The notes beneath the pieces were generated by a model. That model had not been told where the DNA came from. It searched no databases and worked only from the letters and a program-made list of their open reading frames with translations. A stretch of DNA of 64,000 nucleotides from Amyelois transitella (Eukaryota > Arthropoda > Insecta > Lepidoptera > Pyralidae). The translations under genes and the position numbers were made by a program. Location of the stretch: assembly GCF_032362555.1 (NCBI RefSeq), contig NC_083518.1, positions 2,554,501 to 2,618,500 of the forward strand. Direction: 5' to 3'. Positions 9,972 through 21,312 of this stretch are shown here, piece by piece (the stretch's first letter is position 1; each line of letters begins with the position of its first letter).

Positions 9972-11519
9972 TGAAATTCCAAAGGTAATTAACGAAATTC
10001 TTAAATTTACGAAGTTGGAGCCACAGGCGTACTATGTTTATTATAAACGAACTAGTAATTTATACTCATATAAGGCATACCTATACACGTTTAATTTTAT
10101 TTACACACGTGACGTTATTTACACGGCATCTATGTACATATTTGCAAGATATCACGATGCACGACCTACCTCACGCTTAGTACATATTTACTTGTATACG
10201 AACATAACAAATAAACAATAATGTCTAGCTAGCTGTTACGTAGATATGTAGTAGAATCAATAAAATGACATGAGTATAATAATATTAAATATCAATGTTT
10301 ATTGTATAATTTTCTCAAATTTCAAGTTCACTAATAGCTTGATTTATTCTGCTGTAATTATGTTACTGATAAGTTTATTTCAAATGCGTTCAGTTGATTT
10401 TCCTTCACAAACTTTCCTCCCAGGAATTGATCCAGGTGTGCCTCTGTGTCCACGGAGTGGGTACAGTCATACGAAGCGACTCCCGTCTGACCTCCATCTA
10501 GCAAAAGCTATAAATAATCCAGTTTAAAACCACTACTGGAAAATGGACCCTACGTCATCCTCAATCAGTTTGTTTGGCTCCGATAGTCATGTGACTTTGT
10601 TTTCTATGTCTCACTTACCATAGAGGTAATATCGAACGTCTTTCGTTTGATAAAGAGTGTGCATGTTATTATTTTTATCAATAACTAAGCCTTTAGTACC
10701 AAGTTCCGCCCGCGGAGAATCCCGTTAATTTCTCTTCCTACAGGAATTCTGGCATACATGTAATATTTGGAATTTCTAGACCTAGCGGTGTGTAGATCTT
10801 TATAACCATGTTTAGATCATATGATCCTTGTCATCTTTTAAATCGGCACACGTGTGCATTCAGCGCCCCTCTATATTTAAAAATACTCATTAGAAAAAAA
10901 GGAAATGCGTTTAATTTATACTATTACTATATATACCTATCCAGTTGCTAGGAGGTCATTTTTATATTCTTTAATTTGATTTTTTACATAGTTTTAATTT
11001 TAGCTTCAATTGATTTATTTATGTGTCTGTATAAACAATTATTGATACTACCATTTGAACAGAATATGTTTATTTAAGTTAGTACTTAAGTATACATTTT
11101 TTTCGATCTTTAAAATATTTTGTCTTTCAAACATTAGGTGTGCAACAGCACACCTAATGTTTTGTCGCTATCAAACCAGCATGGAGCAACAGTACTGCTT
11201 ATATAAACTTGCAAATTGCACACTCTTAAAATAATGTGAATTCTATTTGACATATGTACTTTGGTCGTCTTCAATTGTTTCAATTGGTCTTTGAAAAACT
11301 CGACCAAAATAGCATTGTGCTAGTTCAAACTAGATTTGCTATTGATTTTCAATATTAAATAGGACAATCGGTTAACCGCTTTTAAAAATTAATATTCTGA
11401 TGACATTTTTCATACATAAATTTGGTGATGACATATTCTTTTTACTTTTATCGTAAGCTTAATTTGGAGCGAAGGAAAGACAATTTTATTCAAAATTCGA
11501 CTTTTTTTAATTGGACATT
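9972..11519. other. No gene seen
   Basis: AT-rich. Holds a Rep-F tail fragment at about 10,425-10,515 (minus; GTCAGACGGGAGTCGCTTCG) and a perfect hairpin listed separately. The ORFs across 9,853-10,527 are repeat-derived or low complexity. Confidence 0.5.
11129..11162. other. Perfect 15-bp-stem hairpin
   Basis: AAACATTAGGTGTGC, then loop AACA, then GCACACCTAATGTTT, with arms exactly complementary. The stem is too short for an animal pre-miRNA. It may be the core or end of a foldback element, or a fresh inverted duplication. Confidence 0.6.
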
Positions 11520-11650
11520 TCAAACATATTAATTGTCACATCTATTGGTTTCACAACATTGGTTGGTCAAATACTTAGATTACTTAAAACTAAGTTTACT
11601 GCCGCTTCCAAAGCGTCAGTGCAGAAGATATGGTAAAAGACTCTATAACG
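11520..11650 (+). repeat. Rep-E copy
   Basis: Contains ACTAAGTTTACTGCCGCTTC and CAAAGCGTCAGTGCAGAAG. The same order occurs at 21,187-21,312 and, reversed, at 41,850-42,000. Confidence 0.65.
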
Positions 11651-11779
11651 GAAATATAGCTCTGTTCTGCCTGCAGTAGGTACAGTGTAGAAGATCTTTT
11701 GAACCCGCATGACATCTTTGGGGTCCAGCAATGAACTTCTTACGTCTAAAACAATTATTATTTTTTTGCGCGAATCGCC

Positions 11780-11935
11780 TTTCTATTCTTTATTTTCCTC
11801 CCACCCTAAGGTTGACTGGAAGAGATTGCTGTAGCGATAAGTAGCGCATTTGTACCTCATAACCTGTGCTATTTTTCTGCTTTTCTTTTTTTTGGTGCAA
11901 TAAAGAGTTTACCTATCTATCTATTTATGTTATAA
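11780..11935 (+). repeat. LINE 3' UTR-like end with (TCTA)n tail
   Basis: AAGGTTGACTGGAAGAGATT, GCTGTAGCGATAAG, then a T-rich stretch, GGTGCAATAAAGAG and CTATCTATCTATTTATG. This is the layout of a common lepidopteran LINE 3' end, which uses its own AATAAA. It is not a host gene terminator. Confidence 0.6.
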
Positions 11936-12304
11936 GATGTGTAACCAAAATAAGACTCAGCTGTAAAGGTCACAAATATTCAGATAAAAGTAATAATAAA
12001 GAGAAAGTAATAAATTACGAAGCAAAACACAAACAGCGCAGCACGAAAATAAATTTTGTAAAAATATTCGTCACTATAAATACGGTTCATTCTTGTTAAT
12101 ATAGTTATAAATACAAAGGAAAATGAACTTTATTCTTTAACAGCTGTGAGCGAAGGGCTCGTAAGGGAATGGTTACAAGTTCGAGCTAAATATAAGCGAC
12201 CTTGCCGCTTTCTTATTCGTCCTTCTTTGCCCTTGAACTATTTCTCTCCATGACCCTACGGTTACGTCTTTATTCATCTACACAGGTACTTGTTTTATAT
12301 TTAC

Positions 12305-12400
12305 ATACATATAATATTGATGAGGTCTTTATCCATTACGGAGAAGACAGAGCCAACAGACTCGAAAAGACTGATAGGCCATGTCCAGATGTATGGCTAA
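12305..12400 (-). repeat. Rep-A fragment
   Basis: AGACAGAGCCAACAGACTCG, AAAAGACTGATAGGCCATG and a diverged TATG-type tail on the left. Only the 3' half is left. Confidence 0.65.
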
Positions 12401-13423
12401 TGTTTTATATCTTTCGGTCGATATTAGCATTTGAGTACCTACCTACGTTAAGTCTTTATATTTATTTATTTAAAAAAAAACACAAAATTTTGTTAATATA
12501 GCTAGCTAGCTAAAAATTATTAACTAACACTACACGGTTAGTGAAACATTTTCTTTGTGTAATTACAGTTTAAAATCCTGGCAACAGGGTGTAACACTAT
12601 AACTAGATCCCTTAATCTTTTCTTTGCCACACGATATTTATCAAAAGACATTTCAAAAGAGTAGTTTTGTTTTCGAGCAATTTTTAGGAATGTAGGATAT
12701 TTTTGTTCCAGACATGTAGTACCTATCCCTGTAATGTTGTTTTTATTCATCAGATTATGATGTTGCGTCGTTAACACTGAGTGATGAAGACAGTTCTTTT
12801 GGCAGATCGACAGATCTAAAAATAACAGGCCGCGTCAAGCCTATTTTAAAGTTTTTGTCACGTTGTTTTATAAGTTACCTACCAACTGCATTTTTGAAGA
12901 GATTGCGAAGAGTGAAGAGCATTGGAAGACCCTTTTGTCATTGCCACTGATAGGGCATCATCAACAAACGTAGTGATAGGTTGCAAATCCATCACCTAAA
13001 AGGACTTAAAACAGTTTACACAATCATACTTTACAAGATCATCTTCGTTACTTCATCAGTATGGACGCAAAAGCAATTAAATAAAGTGTTTTTCCTGCGG
13101 GATTTGAAGTCAGACCTCACGCCTCAGACCAATGAGGCTTTAGCCGATACTGCCCGAAACATCGCTTGCAATCAGACATCAAATCTGCCGACCCGACGCC
13201 GGCCGGGGTCAACAACCTTGCTTTCTATTTTGCGATACCCACAAGCAAACCGTTACTGGAACTAACCTTGTGAAGATTTATGTAATGTGAGTTACTAGTA
13301 GCTAGACATCATCAGAATTAAGGGTGATATGGAGAGGATCTTTCTCTTCTGCAATTTTAATGATATTAGGTCAACCTGGAACTACCCACTTAATTAGAAG
13401 TGTGTTAGTAAAGATTTTTTTCC
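12401..13423. other. No gene seen
   Basis: Mostly AT-rich. A GC-richer part at about 13,085-13,210 shows only weak Rep-F resemblance. No conserved exon is visible. Confidence 0.45.
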
Positions 13424-13672
13424 ATTCATACCTATAATCACGTATAAATCCCTTGCGGGGTAGACAGAGCCAACAGTCGTAAAAAGACCGTAAGGCCACG
13501 TTCAGCTGTATGGCCAAATGATGGAATTAAGATTCAAATAGTAACATGTTCCTAGCCCATCGCTCACACGAAAATAATACCAAGTTCTAAGCCTTTCCTT
13601 AGACTCCTTCTAAGACATCCATGGGGCAGATATGGACTGCTCCTATGCAAAATTGGCGGGAACCACACGGCA
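13424..13672 (-). repeat. Rep-A copy, full length, diverged
   Basis: Runs from TCCCTTGCGGGGTAGACAGA to GGCGGGAACCACACGGCA, so both ends are present, with substitutions and a small rearrangement near 13,600-13,650. The overlapping minus-strand ORF is an artefact. Confidence 0.85.
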
Positions 13673-14151
13673 AATAACTCCTATCTACACAATAATCTAT
13701 ACAATACAGTGCATTGAAAACTAACGCAAGGGGAGACCACAAAGCACCAGGGAACATGACCCCAGCTTGATGCACAAACAACGGTGATGTAACTACATCG
13801 GGAATTTTCCAGAAGGTCTCTATCAAGGTTTCTTGAAAGTGCAATCAAAATAATGGTGCAGACTCACAGATCTTTGTAAGTTTAATGTCGTCGTATCAAA
13901 AAAAAGACGTAAATATAATTTTTGTCCAATATACATTCGGACAATTTATATCGATATTTGCTTGTATAATATTTATTTTTTTACCTGTATCTACGTTTAG
14001 AATAGGCAGAAAAAAGTCAACAAGATGGAAATCTTTTAGATGTAGATATCAAATTATATATATTTGTTTTTTTTTTTGTTAAATATTTTAAAGTCCCATA
14101 TTTCTTAATTGCTCATCCAAACATTAATTCTTGCTCTATCATATATTCGTA

Positions 14152-14413
14152 CTAGCTGTGCCTGCGACTTCGTCCGCGTGGAATACTCATTTTGGGCATC
14201 ATTGAAGCCCTCAAATAATTTACACCGTTTTTTTCACATTTTCCTTTATATCTCCGCTCCTAATAGTTGCAGGGTGATGTTATATAGCCTAAAGCCTTCC
14301 TAGATAAATGGTATATTCAACGCAAAAAGAATTTTTTTAATTAGAACCAGTAGTTCCTGAGATTAACGCGTCAAACAAACAAACTCTTCAGCTTTATAAT
14401 ATTCGTATGGATT
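14152..14413 (+). repeat. Rep-C copy, short complete form
   Basis: TACTAGCTGTGCCTGCGACT at the start, then CTCCTAATAGTTGCAGGGTG, AGCCTAAAGCCTTCCTAGAT and a TTATAATATTCGTATGGAT end, 262 bp in all. Confidence 0.8.
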
Positions 14414-14717
14414 TTAGTAACGCACTCACTTGTATAAGTAAGGAGGTATTCTTTTTACCTTGAAACTTACTTAACCTATCTCACACCACATAAAATTGAT
14501 GCTTTATCACGCTTATCATATCATAAAATACTGGTCATCAAAATTCCTAATAAATACTGTTCATGATGACATGGCGTTACCTTATCTAAAATAATATTAT
14601 TCTTTATTGTGTACATTGGCATTATATGGATTTTCTCTCTAATTCTTTTAGGATCAACTTTATGGCAATATCACAAGGTTTTAATATAAAAGACACATTA
14701 TAAATTTTAATCAAATA

Positions 14718-15260
14718 ACTAGCTGTGCCCGCAACTTCGTCTGCGTGGAATAGTTGTTTTGCATCATGGAAGCTCTCAAGGATGGATAATTTTCCCCGTT
14801 TTTTTCACATTTTCCATTATTTCCGTGTGGTTCCCGGCACCAATACAAAAAGAATAGGACCACTCCATCTCTTTCCCATGGATGTCGTAAAAGGCGACTA
14901 AGGGATAGGCTTACAAACTTGGGATTCTTTTTTAGGCGATAGGCTAGCAACCTATCACTAGTTGAATCTCAATTCTATCGTTAAGCCAAATAGCTGAACG
15001 TGGCCATTCAGTCTTTTCAAGACTGTTGGCTCTGTCTACCCCGCAAGGGATATAGACGTGACCATATGTATGTATGTATATATGTATTTCCGTTATTTCT
15101 TCGCTCCTAATAGTTGCAGCGTGATGTTATATAGCCTAAAGCTTTCCTCGATATATGGTTGATTCAACACCTAAAGAATTTTTCAATTAGAACCAGTAGT
15201 TCTTGAGATTAACGCGTTCAAACAAACAAACTCTTCAGCTTTATAATATTAGTATAGATA
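14718..15260 (+). repeat. Rep-C copy split by a Rep-A insertion
   Basis: The left part (14,718-14,823) and right part (15,087-15,260) form a complete Rep-C like the one at 14,152 once the intervening Rep-A is removed. The join falls in the CATTTTCC.TTATTTC region. Confidence 0.85.
14824..15086 (+). repeat. Rep-A insertion nested in Rep-C, with TSD
   Basis: A near-complete copy, CGTGTGGTTCCCGGCACC to a TATGTATG tail. It is flanked by TTTCCATTATTTC (14,811-14,823) and TTTCCGTTATTTC (15,087-15,099), a 13-bp target-site duplication with one mismatch. This fixes both element ends and shows that Rep-A moved after this Rep-C copy was in place. Confidence 0.9.
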
Positions 15261-15329
15261 ATCATAAATATAAAAGTGACATTATGAACTAGCAATTTTT
15301 TTGCAAGTTTGACTTTAGAAGAGATATAG

Positions 15330-15524
15330 AATAGAACTCTATATCTTTCCAATAGATGTCTTAAAAGGCTACTAAGGGAACTTGGCATTCTTCTTGTAGG
15401 CGATGGGCGAACTACCTGTCACTATTTGAATTTCATTTGATCATTAAGCCTTAAAGCTGAATTAGGCCTAGCAGTCTTTTCAAGACTGTTGGCTCTGTCT
15501 ACCCCGCAAGGGATATATACGAGA
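15330..15524 (+). repeat. Rep-A copy, diverged
   Basis: AATAGAACTCTATATCTTTC, GATGTCTTAAAAGGCTACTA, AGACTGTTGGCTCTGTCTAC and GCAAGGGATATATACGAG. The 5' end is missing. Confidence 0.75.
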
Positions 15525-17659
15525 TTTTTTATTTATTTATATTTATTTAACACACCAAACCGATTACAAACATTAAAAATAAAAACTGTGTACACAGATA
15601 GAAGTGCTCCAGTTTATAATCCTAAAACAGGCGTGAATAAGTGCAAGAATATTTACAAAACTATTACAATTTTCTTAGGGGCTTATGTATGTATAGATTT
15701 GACCACCAATAATCTTTATTTTCTTTTTAGCGTATTCGACTCTGTCAGAAGAGTCGGATCATATTAAGGAATACTATTTGAGAGTAGAAATAGAAGAAGT
15801 AAAAAGAAGAACAAATTTGTCGAGTTGTATCTAAAAATCTTAATTGTTTAGTCTAGACTTAAGCCTTGAAAAGCTAGGTCTTGTAAATCCTCTAGTCATA
15901 ATAGCTAAACAATGTAAGTAGATACTTTTTCATAGCGCCAAAGTTAGTTACACTTGTTAAACGTTATAACAATGTCACTGACTCCTCAGCCTTGAAGAGA
16001 AACAAACAACCATTTATAAATATTTTATTTAAATTAAGTACTCATAAAACTATTTCCATCTCACGTAACTTGTGAAGGACGAAAAGGGACACAACCCTAA
16101 ACAGCTGTCTGACCGGTTGGATCACAGATTATAAAACTTGAAATTGAAACACGAACTAACCACGTGGTGGCCAAGGTCGGAAATTGCCTCGTGGCGACCC
16201 AGAGGACAAAACAAATTAGAATTAAGTCCTAAAATTATGAACATAAGTGTCATTTTGGATAATCAGAAGCGTTCTAGCTATGTTCGATGGTGTATATGTA
16301 AATTGTCTGCATTACGTCTGGGTTTTGGAGACGTGTTATGTTTTGCCAAATATTTGAAGGTGAAAAATAAGTAGGTAAGTGTCTGAAAGTACGCATTGTA
16401 ATCTATATTTTTGAGAAACGACTTCGAAACTGAAAGAAAATAAGTTAGTAGGTACCAAATTTTCTAATTTCCCTTGCTAGAACAATGTCGGACTCAACTC
16501 AACTCACAGAAATCGGAATAATATACAAAATAGTAATTCAACTAGTTGTAAAGTTCACTCATGAAAGAGGAAGAAGGTATCTTTAATAACTTACGAGGAC
16601 CAAATCGCAGATTTTAGTGAGAATATTCTTACCTTGTTCTGTATTTCCGATGATAAGCACTTAGAAATAAACAATCAAAGTTACAGTCATTGTCCTTTAT
16701 ACCGATTTTTGTGAATACACAGCCTATAAAATCCCCGTTCTTAATTTTGGATAAGAGAGCGTCGCGCGCGCGCTATCATAATCTTAGGTTGGCGTTGTGG
16801 TCAAATGTAATTGCGTCAATTTAAAAAAAATAGTTGACCTAAAAATTTAAAATGTAATCAATTATAGTAACACGTGTAACTCTTCTAACACGTGTTACGG
16901 TCGATATTTGTAATTTCGGAACAGAATTACCTACTGTAAAGAATTATGTAGTCACGCGCTGTCTTCCCACGCATTCTTAGTCTACATAATCAAATCATTA
17001 GGTACTTACTATATCCCATAAAATTAATAAGGACTAGTTAACATACAAAATTAAGTTCAGAAGAAAATCTTGACATGGATGAAAATTGAAATTTTGATAC
17101 GATTTTGAACACACATCACTATTTTATTATTAAAAAGTTAATTAAGGTGTTCAGCGAAAACGAGAAAATGGAGAAATAAAAGTTTTTGGTATTTCCTGTA
17201 AAGTGAATTCTTTCCGCAGTTGTAGTCGGAATTCCCAGGGGCAAGGCCCTGGAATTCGTTATTGGCGAATATTTCTGGCTCCATCTGGCGGAAATAAAAC
17301 GAAAATAACGCCATTTTAATGTCCTACTGATGACACTGTTTTCGTTTCGAAACATTACTTACGCATATTAAAAATATCTTGTCTGAAAATATTTTATCTA
17401 CACCTTTTTTTTTTAATTTGGTTTTTTATAAAAGTTCTGTTTAATTTGTGATGACTTAAGGAGGACGTTATGATGTGAGGCTATCTTTTTCTATGTACTT
17501 TTGAGATTACTGAAAGACACATGGACATTTCTGAATAATTATTAACTTGCAAAAATGTAGGTCACAATTATTTACACCCGTTGAGATATGCAAGTATGAA
17601 CCAAAAACTAACATTTAGCATTTTCACCGCTTGAAGCTGGTAAACTAGGTTATCAAATG
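15525..17659. other. No gene seen
   Basis: Two kilobases with little recognisable repeat. Notable spots are a 7-bp-arm inverted repeat CGACTCTGTCAGAAGAGTCG at about 15,738, a CG run (GTCGCGCGCGCGC) at about 16,760 and the paired E-boxes at 16,867-16,898. The ORFs at 16,138 and 17,119 resemble no family. Confidence 0.5.
16867..16898. promoter_or_regulatory. Inverted pair of CACGTG E-boxes
   Basis: GTAACACGTGT, a 10-bp spacer, then ACACGTGTTAC: exact 11-bp inverted repeats, each holding CACGTG, the site of bHLH factors such as Myc/Max and Clock/Cycle. The function is inferred from the motif only, and no nearby promoter is known. Confidence 0.35.
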
Positions 17660-17735
17660 ATGGAGACGACTCTTTTCCGGTGAGGTAGGCAGAGCCTACA
17701 TGTTTCCTCTTGCCACGATCTCGATCTCTAAATAA
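17660..17735 (-). repeat. Rep-B fragment
   Basis: GACGACTCTTTTCCGGTGAG, GTAGGCAGAGCCTACATG and CTTGCCACGATCTCGATC form a reversed Rep-B 3' end. Confidence 0.6.
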
Positions 17736-17929
17736 TCTTTAACCCTGTCCCTTGAGCGACTTTCCGGTCTTTCCAGAAAAAAAACAGTTTTACAGTTTCA
17801 GGGTGTCATGGAAAAATCTTTTTCTAGTAGGAGAGTATAGTAAAGGTAAATTAGGTAGTTTCGAGAAAGTGAGAAACAAAAATAGGCAAATTATCCAATG
17901 GGAGTAGAGAAAGAAACAGAAAGTTCTCA

Positions 17930-18148
17930 TTCATAATCCAATCCATCTCTTAGAGGATAGAGCCTAGATAAGCTTATAAACTTGAGATGTTTATTTTAGG
18001 CGATGGGCTATTAACCTGTCACGTTTTGAATCTCAATTCTGTCACCAAGCTTAAGAGCTGAATGTCGACAATCAGTCTTACAAGACTGCTGGGCTACCCC
18101 CCCCTCTACCTCGCAAGAGATATAGACGTGATTATATGAATGACTAGA
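17930..18148 (+). repeat. Rep-A copy, diverged
   Basis: CCATCTCTTAGAGGATAGAG, TTTTAGGCGATGGGCTATTA, ACCTGTCACGTTTTGAATCT and AGATATAGACGTGATTATAT. The 5' end is lost, and a C-run is inserted at about 18,100. Confidence 0.75.
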
Positions 18149-18236
18149 TGCCGCCCGCAATTTCATCGTAATCGGTTCAGAACTGCCATCCTGACATACT
18201 CACAAACTTTCGCATTTATAATATTAGTAAGATTGT
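18149..18236 (+). repeat. Short LINE remnant, both ends present
   Basis: ACTAGATGCCGCCCGCAATT joined directly to ATCGGTTCAGAACTGCC and CAAACTTTCGCATTTATAAT, with a TTAGTAAGATTG end. It is an internally deleted RTE-like element. Confidence 0.6.
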
Positions 18237-18559
18237 ATTAATCGCTAAATCAAACTAGTGGTATAAGGCTATACGTATGCCATAAATACTGCATAAGCCG
18301 CATCTAGGTAAATAGGGCAAAGACCTGAAGCTACGGTTATAACCTCTTTAAATATTCATTTCGAGGCTATACCTAGTGCACTTCAATAATTCTGTGTAAG
18401 CTATTCATTGAAGAGGCTTTCACTTAATTTTAATCCGAATACTCTAGATGGAGAGTTAATTTAATCTTCCTAATGGCTTGCAATGCCACGTCATCGTCCA
18501 TCGTGTTATAACACGCGCAGACAATGTATGTATCCTTTGATGATGTAAAAATTTTCATG

Positions 18560-18741
18560 ATCATACATACATATGGTCACGTCTATATCCCTTGTGGGGT
18601 AGACAGAGCCAACAGTCTTGAAATGATTGATCATTCACGTTTAGCTATTTGACTTAATGATAGAATTGAGTTTCAAATAGTGACAGGTTGGTAGCCCATC
18701 GCCTAAAAATAGAATCCCAAGTTTGTAAGCCTGTCCCTTAG
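18560..18741 (-). repeat. Rep-A copy, 5' truncated
   Basis: ATACATACATATGGTCACGT, TGGGGTAGACAGAGCCAACA, AGTGACAGGTTGGTAGCCCA and AAGCCTGTCCCTTAG. The half nearest CCGTGTGG is gone. Confidence 0.8.
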
Positions 18742-19014
18742 TGGGAAACTCAGGTAGGTACTGACATGAAAAGACTTCGAAGACATTTAGTAGAGATAAA
18801 CAAATTGGAATGAAAATAGGACGCCCAGAATTCAGTCTGACCTTGCACATGACATTCGCGTCGAAGATATAAGTAGTGCAATTACTTTACGAAAATAAAA
18901 AGGTTTGCCAAAAACTCGAGCGACGTAAAAGACGACACCGATAAAATTTATTACATAATCTTAAAAAAAAACTGTGGTTCTTTATTTTTTAATCTGAAGG
19001 AACACTCCAGCTCT

Positions 19015-19155
19015 TTTGACGTCCTGGTAAATGGTCAGGTTATAAGTATGAATGTGGAAGAAACGAAAGAAGTATGCAGAGATCGTGACAAGTGGAAAGA
19101 TGTAGTCTCTGCCTACCCCTCCAAGAAAATGGCGTAATTTTATGTATGTTTCAGC
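19015..19155 (+). repeat. Rep-B copy
   Basis: GACGTCCTGGTAAATGGTCA, then a deletion, then ATGAATGTGGAAGAAACGAA, AGATCGTGACAAGTGGAAAG, CTGCCTACCCCTCCAAG and TTTTATGTATG. In frame it gives a fragment of the LINE ORF C-terminus (MNVEETKEVCRDRDKWKDV). Confidence 0.75.
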
Positions 19156-19487
19156 CATACCTTATACCTTTCGCATTTACAATTTTAAAGCATTTACAAA
19201 AAATGATGATTATTCCAAAATGATCAACCTAAAATATCCTTGAAACTAAGACTATGGAAGCAGTAAATACAACTCATCGTAAGTATATTTTTAAATTCTT
19301 ACTTCCTAAAGATGTAGGAAATGAAACTGCGGTTTATTTTTCGACAATGACGACACTCAGTATACTAAAATCGTAGGTGTACGATTTGGCACGAAATGTA
19401 ATTTTGTTTATATTTAAAACATGATAAATACATAAAAATGTTTAAAACAGGTCATCTGTGACATTGTAATAAATTTATCTTTCTCTC

Positions 19488-19655
19488 GACGACTAAAGCG
19501 ACTAAGGGATAGGTTTATAAACTTGGGATTCTTCTCTATCACTATTTGAATCTCAGTTCTATCATTAAGCCAACCAGCCGAACGTGGCCTATCAGTGTTT
19601 TCAAGACTGTTGGCTCTGTTTACCCCACAAGGGATATAAACGTTATTGTATGTAT
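19488..19655 (+). repeat. Rep-A fragment
   Basis: CGACTAAGGGATAGGTTTAT, AACTTGGGATTCTTCTC, CCAGCCGAACGTGGCCTATC and ACCCCACAAGGGATATAAAC. The GATGGGCTAGCAACC block is deleted. A small, more diverged piece lies at about 19,875-19,935. Confidence 0.75.
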
Positions 19656-20177
19656 GTATTCTCTCTCTCTCGTCTCTACGTGTTCTCATTGGAACCAATA
19701 ACTGCTATTCTTCGGAGAGTTTCGCTTTTTCGGGTCTTAGATATCCCCAGACTCATATGTCTAACTAAAAATAAAATAATTTGGTATATCTGGGCTATAA
19801 AATTTTACATTTTCTCTTTGATCATAAATGTCCTACGGTAATACTGTTTTTAGAATGAAAAGAAGTTTTGTTTAGTTTAGCTTAACGTGGCAGGTCTCGA
19901 TAATGTTGGCTCTGTCTGAGACGTGATAAGGGATACTACAAAATAGAATTTAGAATTATATTTAAAAATTGAAATATATAAAAATGATAACAATAAACTC
20001 GGAACCGGAAATACTTTCACCTTGTCGAAAACTATATTAAGTAAGGTCACACCAAAAAGGTCATCGTTGTCCTTTACTCGTCCCTGTCCCAGTGACCCAT
20101 TTCTATGCCCCCTGACCTCGACACGGGGTTTATCTGGCCACATAATCAAAAGTGTCTTTATTGCGTATAGTAGTTTG

Positions 20178-20375
20178 CACCGTGTGGTTACCGGCACTTT
20201 AATAGAATATTACCACTCCACGGGTAAGAGGTGTATGTCGTAAAAGGCGACTAAGGGAATGTCTAAAAGTCCAGTCACTATTTGAATCTCAGCCATTCAG
20301 TTGAACGTGGTATTTTAGTCTTTCCAAAACTGTTGGCTCTGTCTACCGCTCAATACGGGATACAGACGTGATTAT
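20178..20375 (+). repeat. Rep-A copy, near complete but compressed
   Basis: CACCGTGTGGTTACCGGCAC at the start, GTCGTAAAAGGCGACTAAGG, AACGTGGTATTTTAGTCTTT and GGGATACAGACGTGATTAT at the end, with several internal deletions. Confidence 0.8.
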
Positions 20376-20404
20376 CTGTGAGTAGTTTGTGTTGTGTTTT
20401 TGTA

Positions 20405-20730
20405 GGTGCCGTAAAGTTCGCCGGAACTTTAGAATAGGACCACTTCATCGTCGTAGATGTCGTAAAAGGTGACTTCAGGAATAAGCACATTCATTTAGTG
20501 AAAGCTTCCATGCTGATATTGAAGCAAAGAAAAGACAGTGTGCCAACACTTCACTTCCCGCGCTGATTGGAAAACTCAATCAATGGAAATGCTTATAAAA
20601 TTGGGATTTTTCATTCAGGAGATAAGCTAACAACTCTTAATTCCATTAACTTAAAGTAAATTTCCTAGTCTCTACGAGACTGTTGGCCACGTCTACTCCG
20701 TAAATGATAAAGACGTGACTGATATATAAG
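20405..20730 (+). repeat. Rep-A copy, interrupted
   Basis: The first part (20,407-20,480) has AGAATAGGACCACTTCATCG and GTCGTAAAAGGTGACTTC. The second part (20,590-20,725) has GCTTATAAAATTGGGATTTT and GACTGTTGGCCACGTCTAC. About 110 bp of unrelated sequence lie between them. Confidence 0.55.
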
Positions 20731-20924
20731 AACAAACATAAGGAAAAACACAAGTCCCTATGTGGTAAATGTTCAGTACCAAACCGACGAAATTGCATTA
20801 AAAATAGAATGAAGTTGGAAAATTATGTTGGTATCTTCACTTTTCTAGCCCTTACCAACCCCTTCCAGAAAAAATGCCTGGTCAAATTCAATTTTTTATT
20901 CATTATTATAGGATACTTCATATC

Positions 20925-21186
20925 TATACCAATATTATAAAGCTGAAGAGTTTGTTTGTTTGAATGCACTAATCTCAGGAACTACTGGTTCGAATTGAAA
21001 AATTCTTTTTGTGTTGAATAGACCATTTATCGAGGAAGGCTTTAGGCTATATAACATCACGCTGCAACTATTAGGAGCGAAGATATAATGGAAAATGTGA
21101 AAAGAACGGGCAAAATTATTCATCCTTGAGGGCCTTCAATGATGCCCAAAACCACTATTCCACGCGAATGAAGTCGCAGGCTAGTC
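20925..21186 (-). repeat. Rep-C copy, complete short form
   Basis: Read reversed it starts ACTAGCCTGCGACTTCATTC and ends ATTATAAAGC..ATAGAT. It carries all blocks of the copy at 14,152 and is intact end to end. The minus ORF here is part of it. Confidence 0.8.
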
Positions 21187-21312
21187 GCTTAATAATTGTC
21201 AAATCTTTTGGTTTCACATCATTGGTTGACGTCAAATAAATTACTTAAAACTTAGTTTATTGTCGCTTCCAAGGCGTCAATGCAGAAGAAGCGGTAACAA
21301 ACTGCTCCTACC
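21187..21312 (+). repeat. Rep-E copy abutting Rep-C
   Basis: TAATAATTGTCAAATCTTTT, CACATCATTGGTTGACGTCA, TTATTGTCGCTTCCAAGGCG and CAGAAGAAGCGGTAACAAAC. It begins where the reversed Rep-C ends. Confidence 0.65.

Noticed and set aside
9853..10221. Plus-strand ORF of 122 codons
   Set aside because: It starts inside Rep-A and runs into AT-rich sequence with Tyr/Ile bias.
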